64,000 nucleotides of DNA from Branchiostoma floridae (GCF_000003815.2 NC_049979.1:34192459-34256458); one strand, 5' to 3'. Positions 31,656 through 43,387 are shown, counted from the stretch's first letter. The notes: generated by a model not told the origin, from the sequence alone. Numbers and translations are program-made.

Positions 31656-31991
31656 TCACGCTTTCACAAAGCGATGCTCTAGTTCCGTGATTCCCACGGG
31701 ATTTTGCGCGTTCTCGTCGTAGTCCATCCACTCTCCCTCCGTGAGCTCGACTTCGTCGAACTTCAATCCCGATTCCGCCCCTTCCGCCACAAACCCCACC
31801 CTGGGGGAGAAATCCACGGGTTCAACCCCGCGGCACTCGAACACGACCATGGTTCGGAATTCCTCGGTGTTGTCGGCGCAGTACGGTTGGATGCTGTCCT
31901 GCAGGATGTCCAGGTTGTTCTCGCGCCCGCACAGTTTGCATTTGGAGACCAGATTAGCGTGGCCGCGCCCTCCTTTCAGTGGGGTGGATTC
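31656..31991 (-). CDS. CZIB / C1orf123-type zinc-binding protein, terminal exon
   Basis: A 112-codon exon, phase 0, preceded on the minus strand by a good acceptor (GTTTTCCAG at 31992-32000) and ending with VKA-stop. It matches the C-terminal two thirds of CXXC-motif-containing zinc-binding protein (UPF0587 family). The blocks are LKGGRGHANLVSKCKLCGRE with the second CxxC, then VVFECRGVEPVDF, GFVAEGAESG, MDYDENAQNPVGI and a final HRFVK. The family is small (about 160 aa) and binds zinc through two CxxC pairs. The first pair and the N-terminus should be in upstream exons at higher coordinates. I could not find them before PTCHD gene A starts at 33318. They may lie in the gap 32569-32668, further away, or be absent. 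The local GC content is much higher than its surroundings. Confidence 0.85.
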   Translation of the reverse strand, partial: ESTPLKGGRGHANLVSKCKLCGRENNLDILQDSIQPYCADNTEEFRTMVVFECRGVEPVDFSPRVGFVAEGAESGLKFDEVELTEGEWMDYDENAQNPVGITELEHRFVKA

Positions 31992-32139
31992 CTGGAAAAC
32001 AATTGGTCACGACTTAGCCATTTAAAGATACTTGAAAATGTACTGTGGTTTGATTGGGCAAGCACTTTTTTTACTAGCTTGAGTAGGAAGCGGCTTGAAT
32101 AGAAATTCTAACTGGAAACTATGCAACTCCACTGCCCAC

Positions 32140-32690
32140 CCCAAAAGAAAGGCTAGGCTGAAAAAAATTTGGTGGACCAAATGTTGGACTGATTTGAGAA
32201 CGAACAGATTATACTGGCACTACAGCAGCAAAAGTTCATGTGCTTGAGGCTTATATAAGCGATCGCAATAATGTCACGGTAACGCAGTGGTAGGCAAAAA
32301 GCAGGTGTTTGGCAAAGATTGATTTACGTATTAACCAGTAATTTGAGCCGCTAATTTGAATATTAATTTCTGATCCAATCTACTGACGTCCTGGTAGGCA
32401 ACAACCCCGGACATATTAAACAACAACAGCGATCGCTCGTATTGGTCCAAGAAAATAACAAGAGCAAAGTGCAATGTACAGTCTAACTTGGCGTAACTTG
32501 GTCTAACTTAACAGTTAGTGTTGTTTACGTAAAGATAGGATACGCCACCAAACAGATTCCATTGTAGCNNNNNNNNNNNNNNNNNNNNNNNNNNNNNNNN
32601 NNNNNNNNNNNNNNNNNNNNNNNNNNNNNNNNNNNNNNNNNNNNNNNNNNNNNNNNNNNNNNNNNNNNATAGCCGGCCAAAAAGTTGGGC
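32140..32690 (+). mobile_element. hAT-like MITE copy, disrupted
   Basis: Blocks match the complete element at 52755-53188: GAACAGATTATACTGGCACTAC, AAGAAAATAACAAGAGC, ACAGTCTAACTTGG, GTTTACGTAAAGATAGGATA and CCACCAAACAGATTCC. It is interrupted around 32270-32440 by unrelated sequence and runs into a 100-N gap (32569-32668). Confidence 0.55.
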
Positions 32691-33317
32691 TGAAGTATAA
32701 AATGCTAAAAGGTCATTGTTGAAAGTTTCATTGTTGCATTGTGTCCTTTTATGTCCAATGGATGGAGACAGTTACAATTTACCTGAATATGATCCATGAA
32801 ATTATGGAAAAATATGTTTGTAAAGACAACAAACCATTCAAATCCATTTCTTTATCAACGAAAGTTGACTACTGATGACATAAGGGCGCTCCATGGTTGC
32901 TCAGCAATCACCGCGTCATTGGAAAGAGGGTATTGCTTTCATCAATCTCCTGGTTCTGCTTCTGCATCCATTGAATTAGTTGCAATATGTATTTTTCCTA
33001 CCTCGTTGTGGAATTATTCATTATCATTAAAAACTCCAGACAGCTTGATTGATATCCTTACACGTGGAAAGAAATAATGGGTACGCACATTTCCCCCACT
33101 CCACGCGCAGATGTTGGCATAGTAACAATCGCCGCTGGTCAAAAGGGAAGTTTACCTTAGCTCAGGTAATGACCGCTATTGTACACACAGAAATGAATGG
33201 AGAGTCTCTGTAGATGTTTGTTGCTAGGCTAGCTTCTGTCGTAGTTACTGTTGAAAATACGATGAGGTAAATTCCAACTTTCATACGACGCATTTGAGAT
33301 CTGCAGAAGGACGAAAT
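32691..33317. other. 5' flank of PTCHD gene A
   Basis: No repeat or coding sequence was recognised. It must contain the promoter and 5' UTR of gene A, but no TATA box or clear element stands out. Confidence 0.35.
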
Positions 33318-36300
33318 ATGGCGTATGACTGCATAGAGCGCCGGCTGCGCCGACTGTTTGAACTTTACGGCGGGTTGGTGGCCCGTTATCCGTTACCTTT
33401 CTTGATTATCCCGATTCTGGTTGCGGGGTGTTTGGGGTCAGGTATGCACTTTTTTTTTTTTTTCAACTTTTACGTGTCCGGCACGACACTTCATTCTATG
33501 CAGTCAACTCTGCACAAAAAGCAGAAGAACAAAAAAATTATCGCACACATCTTCTAGCGTTATCTTTCCATTTAACCACGACACATATATAGAGTACTTG
33601 GCGATTGTCAGCAAAGTAATAGAATATTTGTTAGATCCTAACAAATCATTATCCTCAGTGATATTTATTCTACCCCAGAAATTTCTTAGTCTAGCACATT
33701 CTAGAAACATGTGTTCATAGTTTTCAAGCTTATTGCAGATTTCACATACTGTATACATTTCCAGACACATTTCTTATATTCCACATGCCAAGCAAGTATC
33801 TACATGGTAGTGTTTTATGCAACAGTTTGAAATTGAATTCACACAGCTTATTGTGTTTAAGCCCCCTTTACAAATCAAGAATTTAGCTCCGGCGAGTTGT
33901 CAGCGAGCTCTAAATTACAAGGAGGTATGACCCTGATGCTGACGAAGANNNNNNNNNNNNNNNNNNNNNNNNNNNNNNNNNNNNNNNNNNNNNNNNNNNN
34001 NNNNNNNNNNNNNNNNNNNNNNNNNNNNNNNNNNNNNNNNNNNNNNNNGAGCTAAATTTCTTGATTTGTAAAGGGGGCTTTAATAAAACAGGTCTGACAT
34101 TCCCAGATAAATTTCCATAGGGAATACAGAATCCCAATATGTCTGATCAGTAGGTCTTACAGTAATCTGAGAAACATATGTTGAATAGAAAAATCCACAA
34201 GTGAATATATCAGCTGTTTTACACAGTCCATTATACCACATTACATTGTTTTTGTGAGATGGACTAACAATACATTCTTGAGCAAGACCTGTTCGCCCTA
34301 ACTGAGACCCTTTCACACAGGTATACTCACATAGCCAGTTGTGTTTAATAGTGAGTTACCCCAGTAGCGACGCAGATGTTATAAAGTCTGTGGCACTGCA
34401 TATGTCCCTTACAAAATAATACCACAGTCTATCCAATGTTTACAGTACAAAGTTTTGTTATTCAACCTCTAGTTTTCATTACACCCAATAATTCATTTTG
34501 TACATGTGCAAGGTCGGTCTTTCCAGCTCATGCCATGAAAGGATTACATCTCTATAGAAAGGTTGAAGGGCTAACAGAGGCTGTGCATCTGTTTTTTACT
34601 AAAATTAAATCGGAAGAACAAAAGTCTTTCCCTATCTTATTAATGAAAGATTCTTTTAATGTACATTTATGCTCAAATAAGCTAAGTACAGGTCATAGCG
34701 ATAAGGCACAATTTTATATTAGAAAAGTGTTATCTTTCTACATCTACAGAGACTACTATGTATGTACAGGTTCAACTTCAGTTGTAAACACATAAAGGCA
34801 GATGTAATCAATAGTACAGGATTTATCTAGTTGCATTTAGGAATATAAATTTTTCCTTACTATTCATAAAACGGAAATTAGGGAACATATCTTACATCCA
34901 ATCGAAGAGGGCGTTTTTTTCGTTGGTGTATAGAGTACAGTCCACAGTTGTTGCTGATTGGATTTATATATATCTTTTAAACGTTGGTCGATGGAATAAT
35001 TTGTGATGAATTTAAGACAGATGGCATGGCAGACGTAACCAAAAACCACATCCCTCTAATGTCTTGAAATGTAAGGGTATTAACTGCCATCTACGAATTC
35101 TGCTAGCTAGGGTCCTGTGGAGTTTTCATGATCCTTTTGCTTTTGCATTTTGCAGGTATGTACTTACTACCTACCCAACGAGAGTACGACACAGAGTATC
35201 TGTTCACACCGACGAACGGAGAAGCCAAAACGGAGCGGTCAGTCATACAGGACCATTTCCCCACAAACGTCTCCGACAACTTTCGGCAGAACAAACTTGA
35301 CGTTTTCGGGCGATTCGGCCGAGTTATCGTGACTGCGAAAGATAGAAGCAATATTCTCCAGCAACGAATGATGGAAGAGGTCCTGCGACTGCACGAAATC
35401 GTGCTCAACAATGTTTCTGTCGATCACGACGGACAGACCTACCGTTACGAAGACCTGTGTGTTGCTTGGCAAGGGAAATGTGACAGCAACGAAATCCTTG
35501 AACTCATTGACTACAACGCCGCGCAAATTACAAACACCACCATTATCTACCCGACTACCCGACTAGCCCCAGTTATCATTCCAGTAGGAGCGCCTCTTTT
35601 TCTTGGCACACATCTCGGCGGAGTCACCATTCTTAACGGCACAGAGGACACAGTCGAGTCTGCCGAAGCCCTCCAACTTCACTACTATGTCCGCTGGGAC
35701 GACAGCGAACAAGAAAACGATGCTATCAGCGCTAAGTGGGAGGAAGCCTTCCTCGCAGAAGTGCCTAGTTTCACATCAGCGGACATAGACGTAGCCATGT
35801 TCACGTCACAAAGTCGAGAGAACGAACTGAACTCAGTATCAAACGGAATCATCCCTCTCTTCAGCATCACCTTCACCATCATCATCACGTTCGCTGTGTG
35901 TTCCTTGTCAGACACAGACGCCGTACGCGCCAAACCCTGGCTCGGCATGCTGGGCGTGGTGTCGGCCGGCCTTGCAATCGTATCGTCCATGGGCCTAGTC
36001 CTCTTCTGTGGGGTGAAGTTCATCAGTATCGTGGCCTCCATGCCATTTCTGTGCCTTGGTAAGTACAACACTGTGAATCCCACGTATAATATATATCTTG
36101 AGCTGCGCGGTCAGAATTATCTGGCAGTTTTTCTTTCTTACTTTAAGGGTGATCTTTTAAGAATATGTCTCTGTTATGAAACCAAAACCTTGTTTACGTG
36201 AATGTACAAAGAATTGTAAAAATTGGTATGCTTCTGGATACATCACTATATGTCGACATGATATCTATGTGGTTTTATGTTCGCGGTTTTCGCGTTGCAA

Positions 36301-38431
36301 ATCTATCATAAACTTAAAACCACCTTGAGCATTTTTCCATGTCAGGAAGAGACTACAGTGCATGGTGCTACCGCGAACTTAAAACCGCCGCAAATAGTCC
36401 TTTCCCTGCTACGGCTAAATTAGATCCCCACGAACTCAAATGCATTTGCAGTATATGTGTAGGAATGAATATATTTCTGTGGAGTCTCAATGCCCGTTGT
36501 GTCTTTCTACTTAAAATGTAGCCATGTATTCTTCAAATGCAGATATTTTTCAGACGTTTGGGAACGTGAGTATTCTTATCCTTGGTTTGTTGTAACCACA
36601 GGGATTGGCATCGACGACATGTTCATCATGGTTGCTGCATGGCGCAAGACCAACCCTCATCATTCCGTGGAGCGACGCATGTCCGAGGCACTGGGGGAAG
36701 CTGCCGTGTCCATAACAATCACCAGCATCACTGACGCGCTAGCATTCGGCATCGGTGCTATAACTGTTTTTCCTTCTGTCCAGATATTTTGCATATTTAC
36801 CGCTGTAGCTTTGATTTTCGATTACATCTATCAGATCACCTTCTTTGCTGCCTGCATGGTAATTTTCGGTTACCGTGAAAATAAAAATCTCCATTGGGCT
36901 ACATACCAGCGCGCTCCGACCAAGAAAGATGCTGAGCACAGATCTGGCTGTTTCAGGCTGTTTTGCGCGGGAGGGGTAACTGGTTCAGAGCTGGACCAGC
37001 GTGGGGAAGATCAGGGGTCCGAAAGGGATCACGTATTCATGCTTTTCTTTAAGAAGTACTTCGGACCATTTTTAACGACAGTTTTTGTCAAAGTTGTCGT
37101 TATCATACTGTTCTTAGGGTACCTTGCGGTCTCTATCTGGGGTTGTACACAGCTGCGCGAAGGACTGCGCCTTCAGTCGCTAGCAGACGACAATTCTTAC
37201 ATTGTCAAATTCTATGACTTAGAGGATGAATATTTCAAGGCGTATGGCCCACGGGTAATGGTCACTTTGACAGAGGAGGTAGATTATTCTAATCTCACTG
37301 TCCAACAGCAGATTTCTGACACATTACAGGAGTTTGAAAACAGCGAGTATACGTATGGTTCAAACGATACGGAATCATGGCTGAATGTTTACAAAACGTA
37401 CCTTCAAGAACACCCGCTCCTCCCAGAAACTCCAGACACCGAAAGGTTCGTCACAATTCTAAAAGACGACTTTCTGATTACCGATTGGTTCGATCGCTAT
37501 AAACTTGACATAGAGTTTAACGACAACAAAACTAAGATAATGTCATCCCGTTTCTATGTCCAGTCTAAAAAACCAACACGGCAAATCGTGAAAGGGACAT
37601 GATGTTGCATATGAGACGTCTGGCCAAAGAAGCTCCCTTTCAGATGACAGTGTCCACCCCGCATTCATCTTTTACGACCAGTATACAGCAGTTCTTCCAA
37701 ATACCTTACAAAATATCGGCATAGCCACCCTATCTATGTTTGTGGTCTCCCTGCTTCTGGTCCCCCATCCCGTGTGTTCCTTGTGGATCGTACTCACCAT
37801 AGCTTCTATAGACGCAGGAGTTATTGGTTTCATGACTCTATGGGGGGTTAACTTAGACAGTGTTTCTATGATTAACATAATCATGTGTATCGGCTTTTCC
37901 GTTGATTTTTCAGCCCACATAACGTACGCCTTTGTAACGGGGCAGGGAGAGTCCAGAAATGAACGCTCCATATTTGCTCTATACTCAGTCGGAACGCCAA
38001 TCGTACAGAGCACCCTTTCCACTATCCTTGGTATTCTTGCTCTCGCCTTCTCCACAACCTACATTTTCCGAACCTTTTTCAAAACTATGCTTCTGGTTAT
38101 GCTGTTTGGTGCCATGCATGGTATCATTATGCTGCCCGTTGTCCTGAGTTTTCTTGGTCCAAGGAAGTCCCTTGGAATCCGATTTGAAAATCAAGGAAGC
38201 ACGTCGAAGGTTAACAACACACCCGCATTGGCAGAGCCTGGAGCATTCGCTGTTAACAATGCTCTTCAGTCCTCTCCTTCGCCTGATCATGATGCGAACA
38301 TCGGCACTAAAAACCAGCTGGTGGACAAAACAATGACAAAGTGTATCGAATACGTAAACAAAGCTTATAAAAAGGATGAACAAGAAGTGATAGAGGGCAC
38401 AAATTATCGCCAGAACAGTACACTACATTAG
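33318..38431 (+). CDS. PTCHD3-like patched-domain (RND) membrane protein A, with two frameshifts
   Basis: Exons are 33318-33441, 35156-36058 and 36602-38431. Both introns are phase 1 with GT/AG ends (GGTATG, GGTAAGT). The product would be about 950 aa, usual for the patched-related family of 12-TM RND transporters with a sterol-sensing domain (TM2-6).

Exon 1 encodes the cytosolic start and TM1. Exon 2 encodes the first extracellular loop with N-glycosylation sites, then TM2-3. Exon 3 starts with the TM4 motif GIGIDDMFIM and continues through the second loop, TM7-12 (TM10 GFSVDFSAHITYAF) and a hydrophilic tail.

Two single bases are missing: one in an A-run near 37567-37572 and one near 37653. 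Together they move the frame by two, so as assembled the protein stops at 37602 (VKGT). Everything downstream stays open and conserved, so assembly error or very recent inactivation are both possible. The Hedgehog receptor proper (PTCH1) is a different subfamily. Confidence 0.85.
33504..34321 (-). mobile_element. LINE fragment (RT C-terminal, zinc-knuckle type) in intron 1 of gene A
   Basis: On the minus strand, 34316-34084 ends in YWDSVFPMEIYLGMSDLF. After the MITE at 33861-34078 it resumes as NKLCEFNFKLLHKTLPCRY (33850-33790). After a frameshift comes CEICNKLENYEHMFLECARL-RNFW (33750-33680). The K-x-x-x-F-x-F-K-L-L-H and C-x-x-C...H-x-F-x-x-C pattern is the zf-RVT region at the end of L1/Tx1-like ORF2 proteins. 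It is broken by frameshifts and by the inserted MITE. Confidence 0.7.
33861..34078 (+). mobile_element. MITE with 31-bp inverted repeats, TTTAA target duplication
   Basis: The ends GCCCCCTTTACAAATCAAGA-ATTTAGCTC and its complement are flanked by TTTAA at 33856-33860 and 34079-34083. It is nested in the LINE fragment. The interior is mostly a 100-N gap (33949-34048). Confidence 0.75.
36262..36462 (-). mobile_element. Decayed mariner-type MITE in intron 2 of gene A
   Basis: It shares, in reverse orientation, the interior blocks of the MITE at 31352-31575: GAACTTAAAACCGCCGC, CTACAGTGCATGGTGCTAC, TTTTTCCATG and the end AAATGCATTTGCAGTA. Confidence 0.65.
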
Positions 38432-39985
38432 TCTTTGCATAATTTGTCGTGAAAAAAAGAAGTGAGTTTTCAGTACTTTTCCTCAGCGTCAGAATGTTAG
38501 GAACTCGGAATCGATTACCAACTCTTAGGTTTCATGCCAAAACGAGCATGATTCATTTGTTCAGAAGAATCAGAAGTCAGAACTCTTTATTTAGAAATAT
38601 TATATGCCAATTTTTCCCCGGCACAGATTTAAGCCCTTCTACCGACCTCCCTTATCAGTTCCCAACAAAAGTTGGCGGTCAGTTGGGTCCAGTCTGACCA
38701 GTTTTAGACTACGCCTGTCTTTGGCGACGACCATGAAATAGACAAAACCAACTATTTCAAAAAGAGGGTCTTTTTCCTTTGTAATCAAAATGATCCATAC
38801 TTCTACGATGATCTAAACTTCTTCTGCCAATCTAGCCGACGAACAGTCAACCACAGTCGACCTTTCTCTCAAGCGACTCTCAACCATGGTTGTGAGAAGG
38901 TTGTGAGTGGTCGAGAGGCCATGGCTCGCTATGAGTGATACGGCCTTTTTCCTGCTAACTTTAATTTGCACAAGTAAACCGACAGATTGTCGAACAAAAA
39001 AAAACCTTCTTGACAAATCTTGGCATAGGTAATCCTCGTCAGGATGCATAACGTGTGCTGCCAGAAACTTCAAAATGGTTCAGATACTATTATGATGCCC
39101 TGCCAGTCTGATGTGACATAGTATATATAAGATATATAGTATTTGCTTCTGTAGCCACAGAATGGATGCAGACTTCTCTTATAGAAATATTTTCTATATT
39201 CTAATCACATAAAGAAGACTTACTTACTTACTTATCCTCTTCGTCCCTGGTGAGACATAAGGCTATTATAAAGAAGACTTAGAGGGTACAAAATATTGAC
39301 AAAAAGGACATTTGAAGATAGTAACTATCTCAAAATCGACAAATAAAATCAATACAAGGGACAAGAAATTGACTTAACAAAAGCATTATATATTCAATTA
39401 GGAACACTGCGGCTGTGTTGACTTGTGCTACATCTCAATAGTTTGCTGTTTCTTTCTTACAATACTGCTATCTTCATATCAAATGCATGCATGTATTTTG
39501 CAGGATTTGTGCTCTTTGAAAGCATTTAAAGCGTGATTGAATAACGATGGCACAATTTCAATTGTCATAGCGATTCAAAACCACTTCATAGTTTTACAAT
39601 GTATGTATAGAAGTATAAGTTACAATAATACATGTACATGATAGCAATTGCGATAGAGGCAGTATATATTGTCGCACATTTGCATGCTATGACTAATCAC
39701 TAAAACGCCATCAAAAGTATCTATATCATTTTGTATATGATTTTGTGTGTGAACCGTATTAAAATCTTGAAGAAGGAATGTAACAAGTGTGTCATTTTTC
39801 TGCAATACATTTTAGATCAGTCAAAGAGACCTGCACGTTTGCTCCATGATTATACGTAAAGTTAAACTTTACATAAGTAAATATGCGTAAATATAACCTT
39901 ACGACATCATATTCTCATATTATGTTATGTTACAATATGTATGCCTAGTTGGTTGTCCAAAAGCCTCTGATACACACCAACGATT
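38432..39985. other. Intergenic downstream of gene A
   Basis: No gene was recognised. At 39218-39265 the sequence ACTTACTTACTTATCCTCTT, then CGTCCCTGGTGAGACATAAGG, looks like the 3' tail of an invertebrate LINE with a short ACTT repeat. Confidence 0.4.
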
Positions 39986-41132
39986 CAAGACCAAAGGCAA
40001 AGGCGACGGCATGCAAAGTCTTTCAGTAATACGTTTCAAACATTGACTTGAACTTTTCGCCTTATACCGTTTCCATTAAACAAATACCACACAAAAAAAG
40101 GTTGTAGGTACAAGTTAACGTCTTTGTATGAAACGGCCAAGGTGTATGTCATAATAGGTTGTTCTACAGCCACCCTCCCCTCAAGAAAAAGAAGGAAAAT
40201 GCCATCTGTGTAGGAAGTGTCAAGGTTATAAAAGTTTCTAACAGATGGTGGCTATGTCGTGTTCATCCCAGTATACCAAATGGTATAAATTCCGGGCTTG
40301 TTTTGAACGGCGAAATGAGTTGCAGTTATGTTTGAAATGTGTAAAATACATTTTCTGTCCTGCCTCTTTCAAGCAAGGATTTTGAGAAATAGGTTGCTTT
40401 TATAATGAGTCATTAAACTCGTAGTATACCGTTATGCCGATGTCTTCCTCGATTTGATCAGGCGTCTCAGAGTCAAAAGTCAACTCTACATGACAACAAC
40501 GATAACATTGGATAACTGAAAATATCTACATACGTGCATTCGCAAACAAATATAACTGTCAAACAAAGGAATCACAATAAAATAGTAGACCCCCCATTTC
40601 ATTCCACATTTCTCCCTAGGGAAGGCAACTTCAGAACCAATTCCCTGGGAATGCATTTTTTAAAAATATTTTCAAAGTGATCGTAATAATATACAGAATG
40701 CCTACGCCCCTGAGGCGTCGCTAAAATGTGAGTGGTATGAAGTTGTCTAGTCTCCATGGTTCATATTTGTGGCAACGGCTGTCTGAATTACACATGAGAC
40801 GGTCTAAAGTCTTTCAGTAATACGTGTCAGGTATCGGCCTTGAACTTTTCCCCTTATCCCGTTACCATGGAACATTTACCATGCTTAATAATTTGGATTC
40901 ACAAGCTAACGTCTTTTTAATGACCCTTAACATCACAGCAACCAAACAGAGGTAGAGTTAAAGAATGAAGCATTAGATGCTTTAAGTCTTTGTATCCTTA
41001 GAAATGTCTTCATCTTTCTTCATTACATCTAGATTACTTTAGAATTGTACTAGGCAATATTTTTCCTTGGAAATAGGAGAATGTTCCGTTTCTGACAGCT
41101 TGATTGTTTCAGGCAAACAAGGAAACGTCAGG

Positions 41133-41268
41133 NNNNNNNNNNNNNNNNNNNNNNNNNNNNNNNNNNNNNNNNNNNNNNNNNNNNNNNNNNNNNNNNNNNN
41201 NNNNNNNNNNNNNNNNNNNNNNNNNNNNNNNNNNNNNNNNNNNNNNNNNNNNNNNNNNNNNNNNNNNN
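41133..41268. other. Assembly gap (N)
   Basis: A run of 136 N in the duplicated-module region. Confidence 0.99.
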
Positions 41269-41814
41269 AGCGAGCAGGGTTATGTGATGTTGTCTAAAGC
41301 ATTAATGTGCTGAGGGCTGAAAAGCACAAACAGGATATTTGATCCCATAAAGTAAGCCCGGCACAAAAACTCAAGAACACGAACGTCTGGCATCCCTTGT
41401 TTGTCTATAATATTCAAGGATCAATTTTGCTCTTTGAATATAGTAAAAATTAGTCATATGAGGACCTTTTATATATTGGTGGATTAATGAGTTATGGTTA
41501 GCTTTAGATCGGGCATTTTGTCTTAAAAAAACAACCTTTTTTATCTTGTGGGGATCGCATTTGTGTTAAACACACAAGGAAACGCCAGTTCTGGGATTAA
41601 CTGATAACCAATTTGTTTGCTGATGCAAGTTTATTTCTGTGTAGGCACAGTGACCCGTGAAGTCAAGAGAAATTCGATTGATGTACATGAAAGGAACTTT
41701 GATAGGGTTGACTGTGATGGTTCGTGGACCACCTTGTTCTGATATATTAATATCCGTACCTACGTTAGCTCCGTGAAAATACGAGGGAGGGTAAAAAAAA
41801 TATAACAATATTTT

Positions 41815-42040
41815 GTGGCGTCGTGTGTGGCATAAATGGTAGAATGTTGGACTCGGGTCCTAGAGGCCCCGAGTTCGACAACCACCGTCCCTTCGACGTT
41901 GTGACCTTAGGAAAGGCAATTTACACGACTTTCCTCACTTCACCCAGGTGTAAAAATGGGAACCTAACTTCGCTCGGTGAGGTAAAAGACTACCTTTTAT
42001 TTCCTTCTGTCTATACTTGGTATGTGGCTGTTAAAATAAG
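41815..42040 (+). mobile_element. tRNA-derived SINE
   Basis: The head reads TGGCATAAATGGTAGAATG (A-box-like) and, 35 bases on, GAGTTCGACAACC (B-box-like), the internal RNA polymerase III promoter spacing of a tRNA. It is followed by a central block GACCTTAGGAAAGGCAATTT, ACACGACTTTCCTCACTTC and ACCCAGGTGTAAAAATGGG. That block resembles the conserved central domains found in deuterostome SINEs. The acceptor stem does not pair well, so this is not a tRNA gene. Confidence 0.6.
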
Positions 42041-43287
42041 TTACAAAACTACTAACTTGAGTGCATGTGCAGTAGAGCTGTAAATGTCGAACTATTGGGA
42101 GTTCAGATGTTAACATTGGCATGTAATTTATAGGGACATTTGTCATTGTACATGTGTAATTTCAACTTCTAACAGTAATAGTCATTATCGCAACGGAACG
42201 CAAGTTAAACGTTCGTTTTCACCTCTCTCCTTTGTCGTTTTACATTCCTGCTTTCACAGAAGATGACAGCAAAGATATAATTGCAAAAGACATAGGGACA
42301 TCTTGGACATGGGCAAAAACGAATTTCCTTGATGTCATAAAAATCTTCGATGTTGTCTTGTCTTATTAAGAGTTCATGCGCGTCTCAATGACACATGGGA
42401 TGGTATAAAGTCTTCTAGTAATACGTTTCAGGATGACTTGAACTTTTCCCCGTATCCCGTTGCCATGAAACAGAGACCACAGTTTGATTTACAATATAAC
42501 GTTTTTTTTAATGGAAAAGTACAACCCCTCCAGTATGTGTCACGGAAGACCCCTTGACCTACTCCAAACCTTGAACCATTGAAACCGGCGTAGGCAGTAA
42601 GGGTTATGTAACGTTACGGAAGGCTAAATAAAGCACAGAAAGCTTCTTTGTTGAAGTAGATATTAAGAATGAAGTATTAGATGTTTTCAGTCTGTGAATC
42701 CTTAGAAATGACTTCATCATTTCAACTGTATTGTATTTGAGTCCTAGAATGCTATTTTTCTTCTTACGAAAAAAGAGAATGTCTCGTCTTGGCAGCATGA
42801 TTGTTTGAAGGAAACATGGGAACACTGAGGCCGGACAGTGGTGTTGACATCATACACAATTACCAAAGGTTGCAAGGGGGGGGGGATTGCTATATTAAAT
42901 CCAGAGACCAGAATTTGATTTACATCATAAAGTCTTTTCATGGACTTTAACATCACAGCAACCTAACTGAGGTAGAGTTTAAAAATGAATCATTAGATGC
43001 TTTTAGTCTTTGCATCCGTAGAAATGTCTTCATCTTTCTTCATTACATCTAGATTACTTTAGAATTGTACTAGGCAATATGTTTTCTTTGGACATAGGAG
43101 AATGTTCAGTTTCTGACAGCTTGATTGTTTCGGGCAAACAAGGAAACGTCAGGGCCAGACAGTGATGGTGACATTATGAACAGTAGGCTGTAATGTGGCA
43201 ACCTTAACTTACCCGGTCACTTGGGGGACATGAAAGGTCAAGACTTTATGAAATCCGGTATACGTAAAGATTTGCGGAGAAGCAGCA

Positions 43288-43387
43288 NNNNNNNNNNNNN
43301 NNNNNNNNNNNNNNNNNNNNNNNNNNNNNNNNNNNNNNNNNNNNNNNNNNNNNNNNNNNNNNNNNNNNNNNNNNNNNNNNNNNNNNN
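43288..43387. other. Assembly gap (100 N)
   Basis: A gap of unknown size just left of the 247-bp-repeat relative. Confidence 0.99.

Larger units (their letters stand above)
39990..43200 (+). repeat. Four diverged copies of a 0.2-0.45 kb module
   Basis: The module runs AAAGTCTTTCAGTAATACGT, TTGAACTTTTCCCCTTATCC-CGTTACCATG, AACGTCTTTTTAATG, ACATCACAGCAACC, AATGAAGCATTAGATGCTTT, AGAAATGTCTTCATC, CTGACAGCTTGATTGTTTC and ACAAGGAAACGTCAGG. It occurs at about 39990-40180 (partial), 40795-41132 (cut by gap 41133-41268), 42387-42840 and 42890-43170. Order and orientation are the same, so this is local duplication rather than independent insertion. Confidence 0.8.

Noticed and set aside
31704-32102. 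132-codon plus-strand frame over the CZIB exon
   Set aside because: It is an antisense shadow of the GC-rich CZIB exon. The minus strand matches a known family and has a proper acceptor.
36490-36601. Possible N-terminal extension of PTCHD gene A exon 3
   Set aside because: It is intron sequence: a clear acceptor lies at 36600-36601, and genes B and C share the splice position.
33318-38431. Calling PTCHD gene A a Hedgehog receptor (PTCH1 ortholog)
   Set aside because: The length (about 950 aa), the MAYDC-type start and the similarity to B and C fit the PTCHD3-like group. PTCH1 is much longer with a different loop structure.
41815-41895. tRNA gene
   Set aside because: Box A and B are present, but the acceptor stem does not pair and a SINE body follows.
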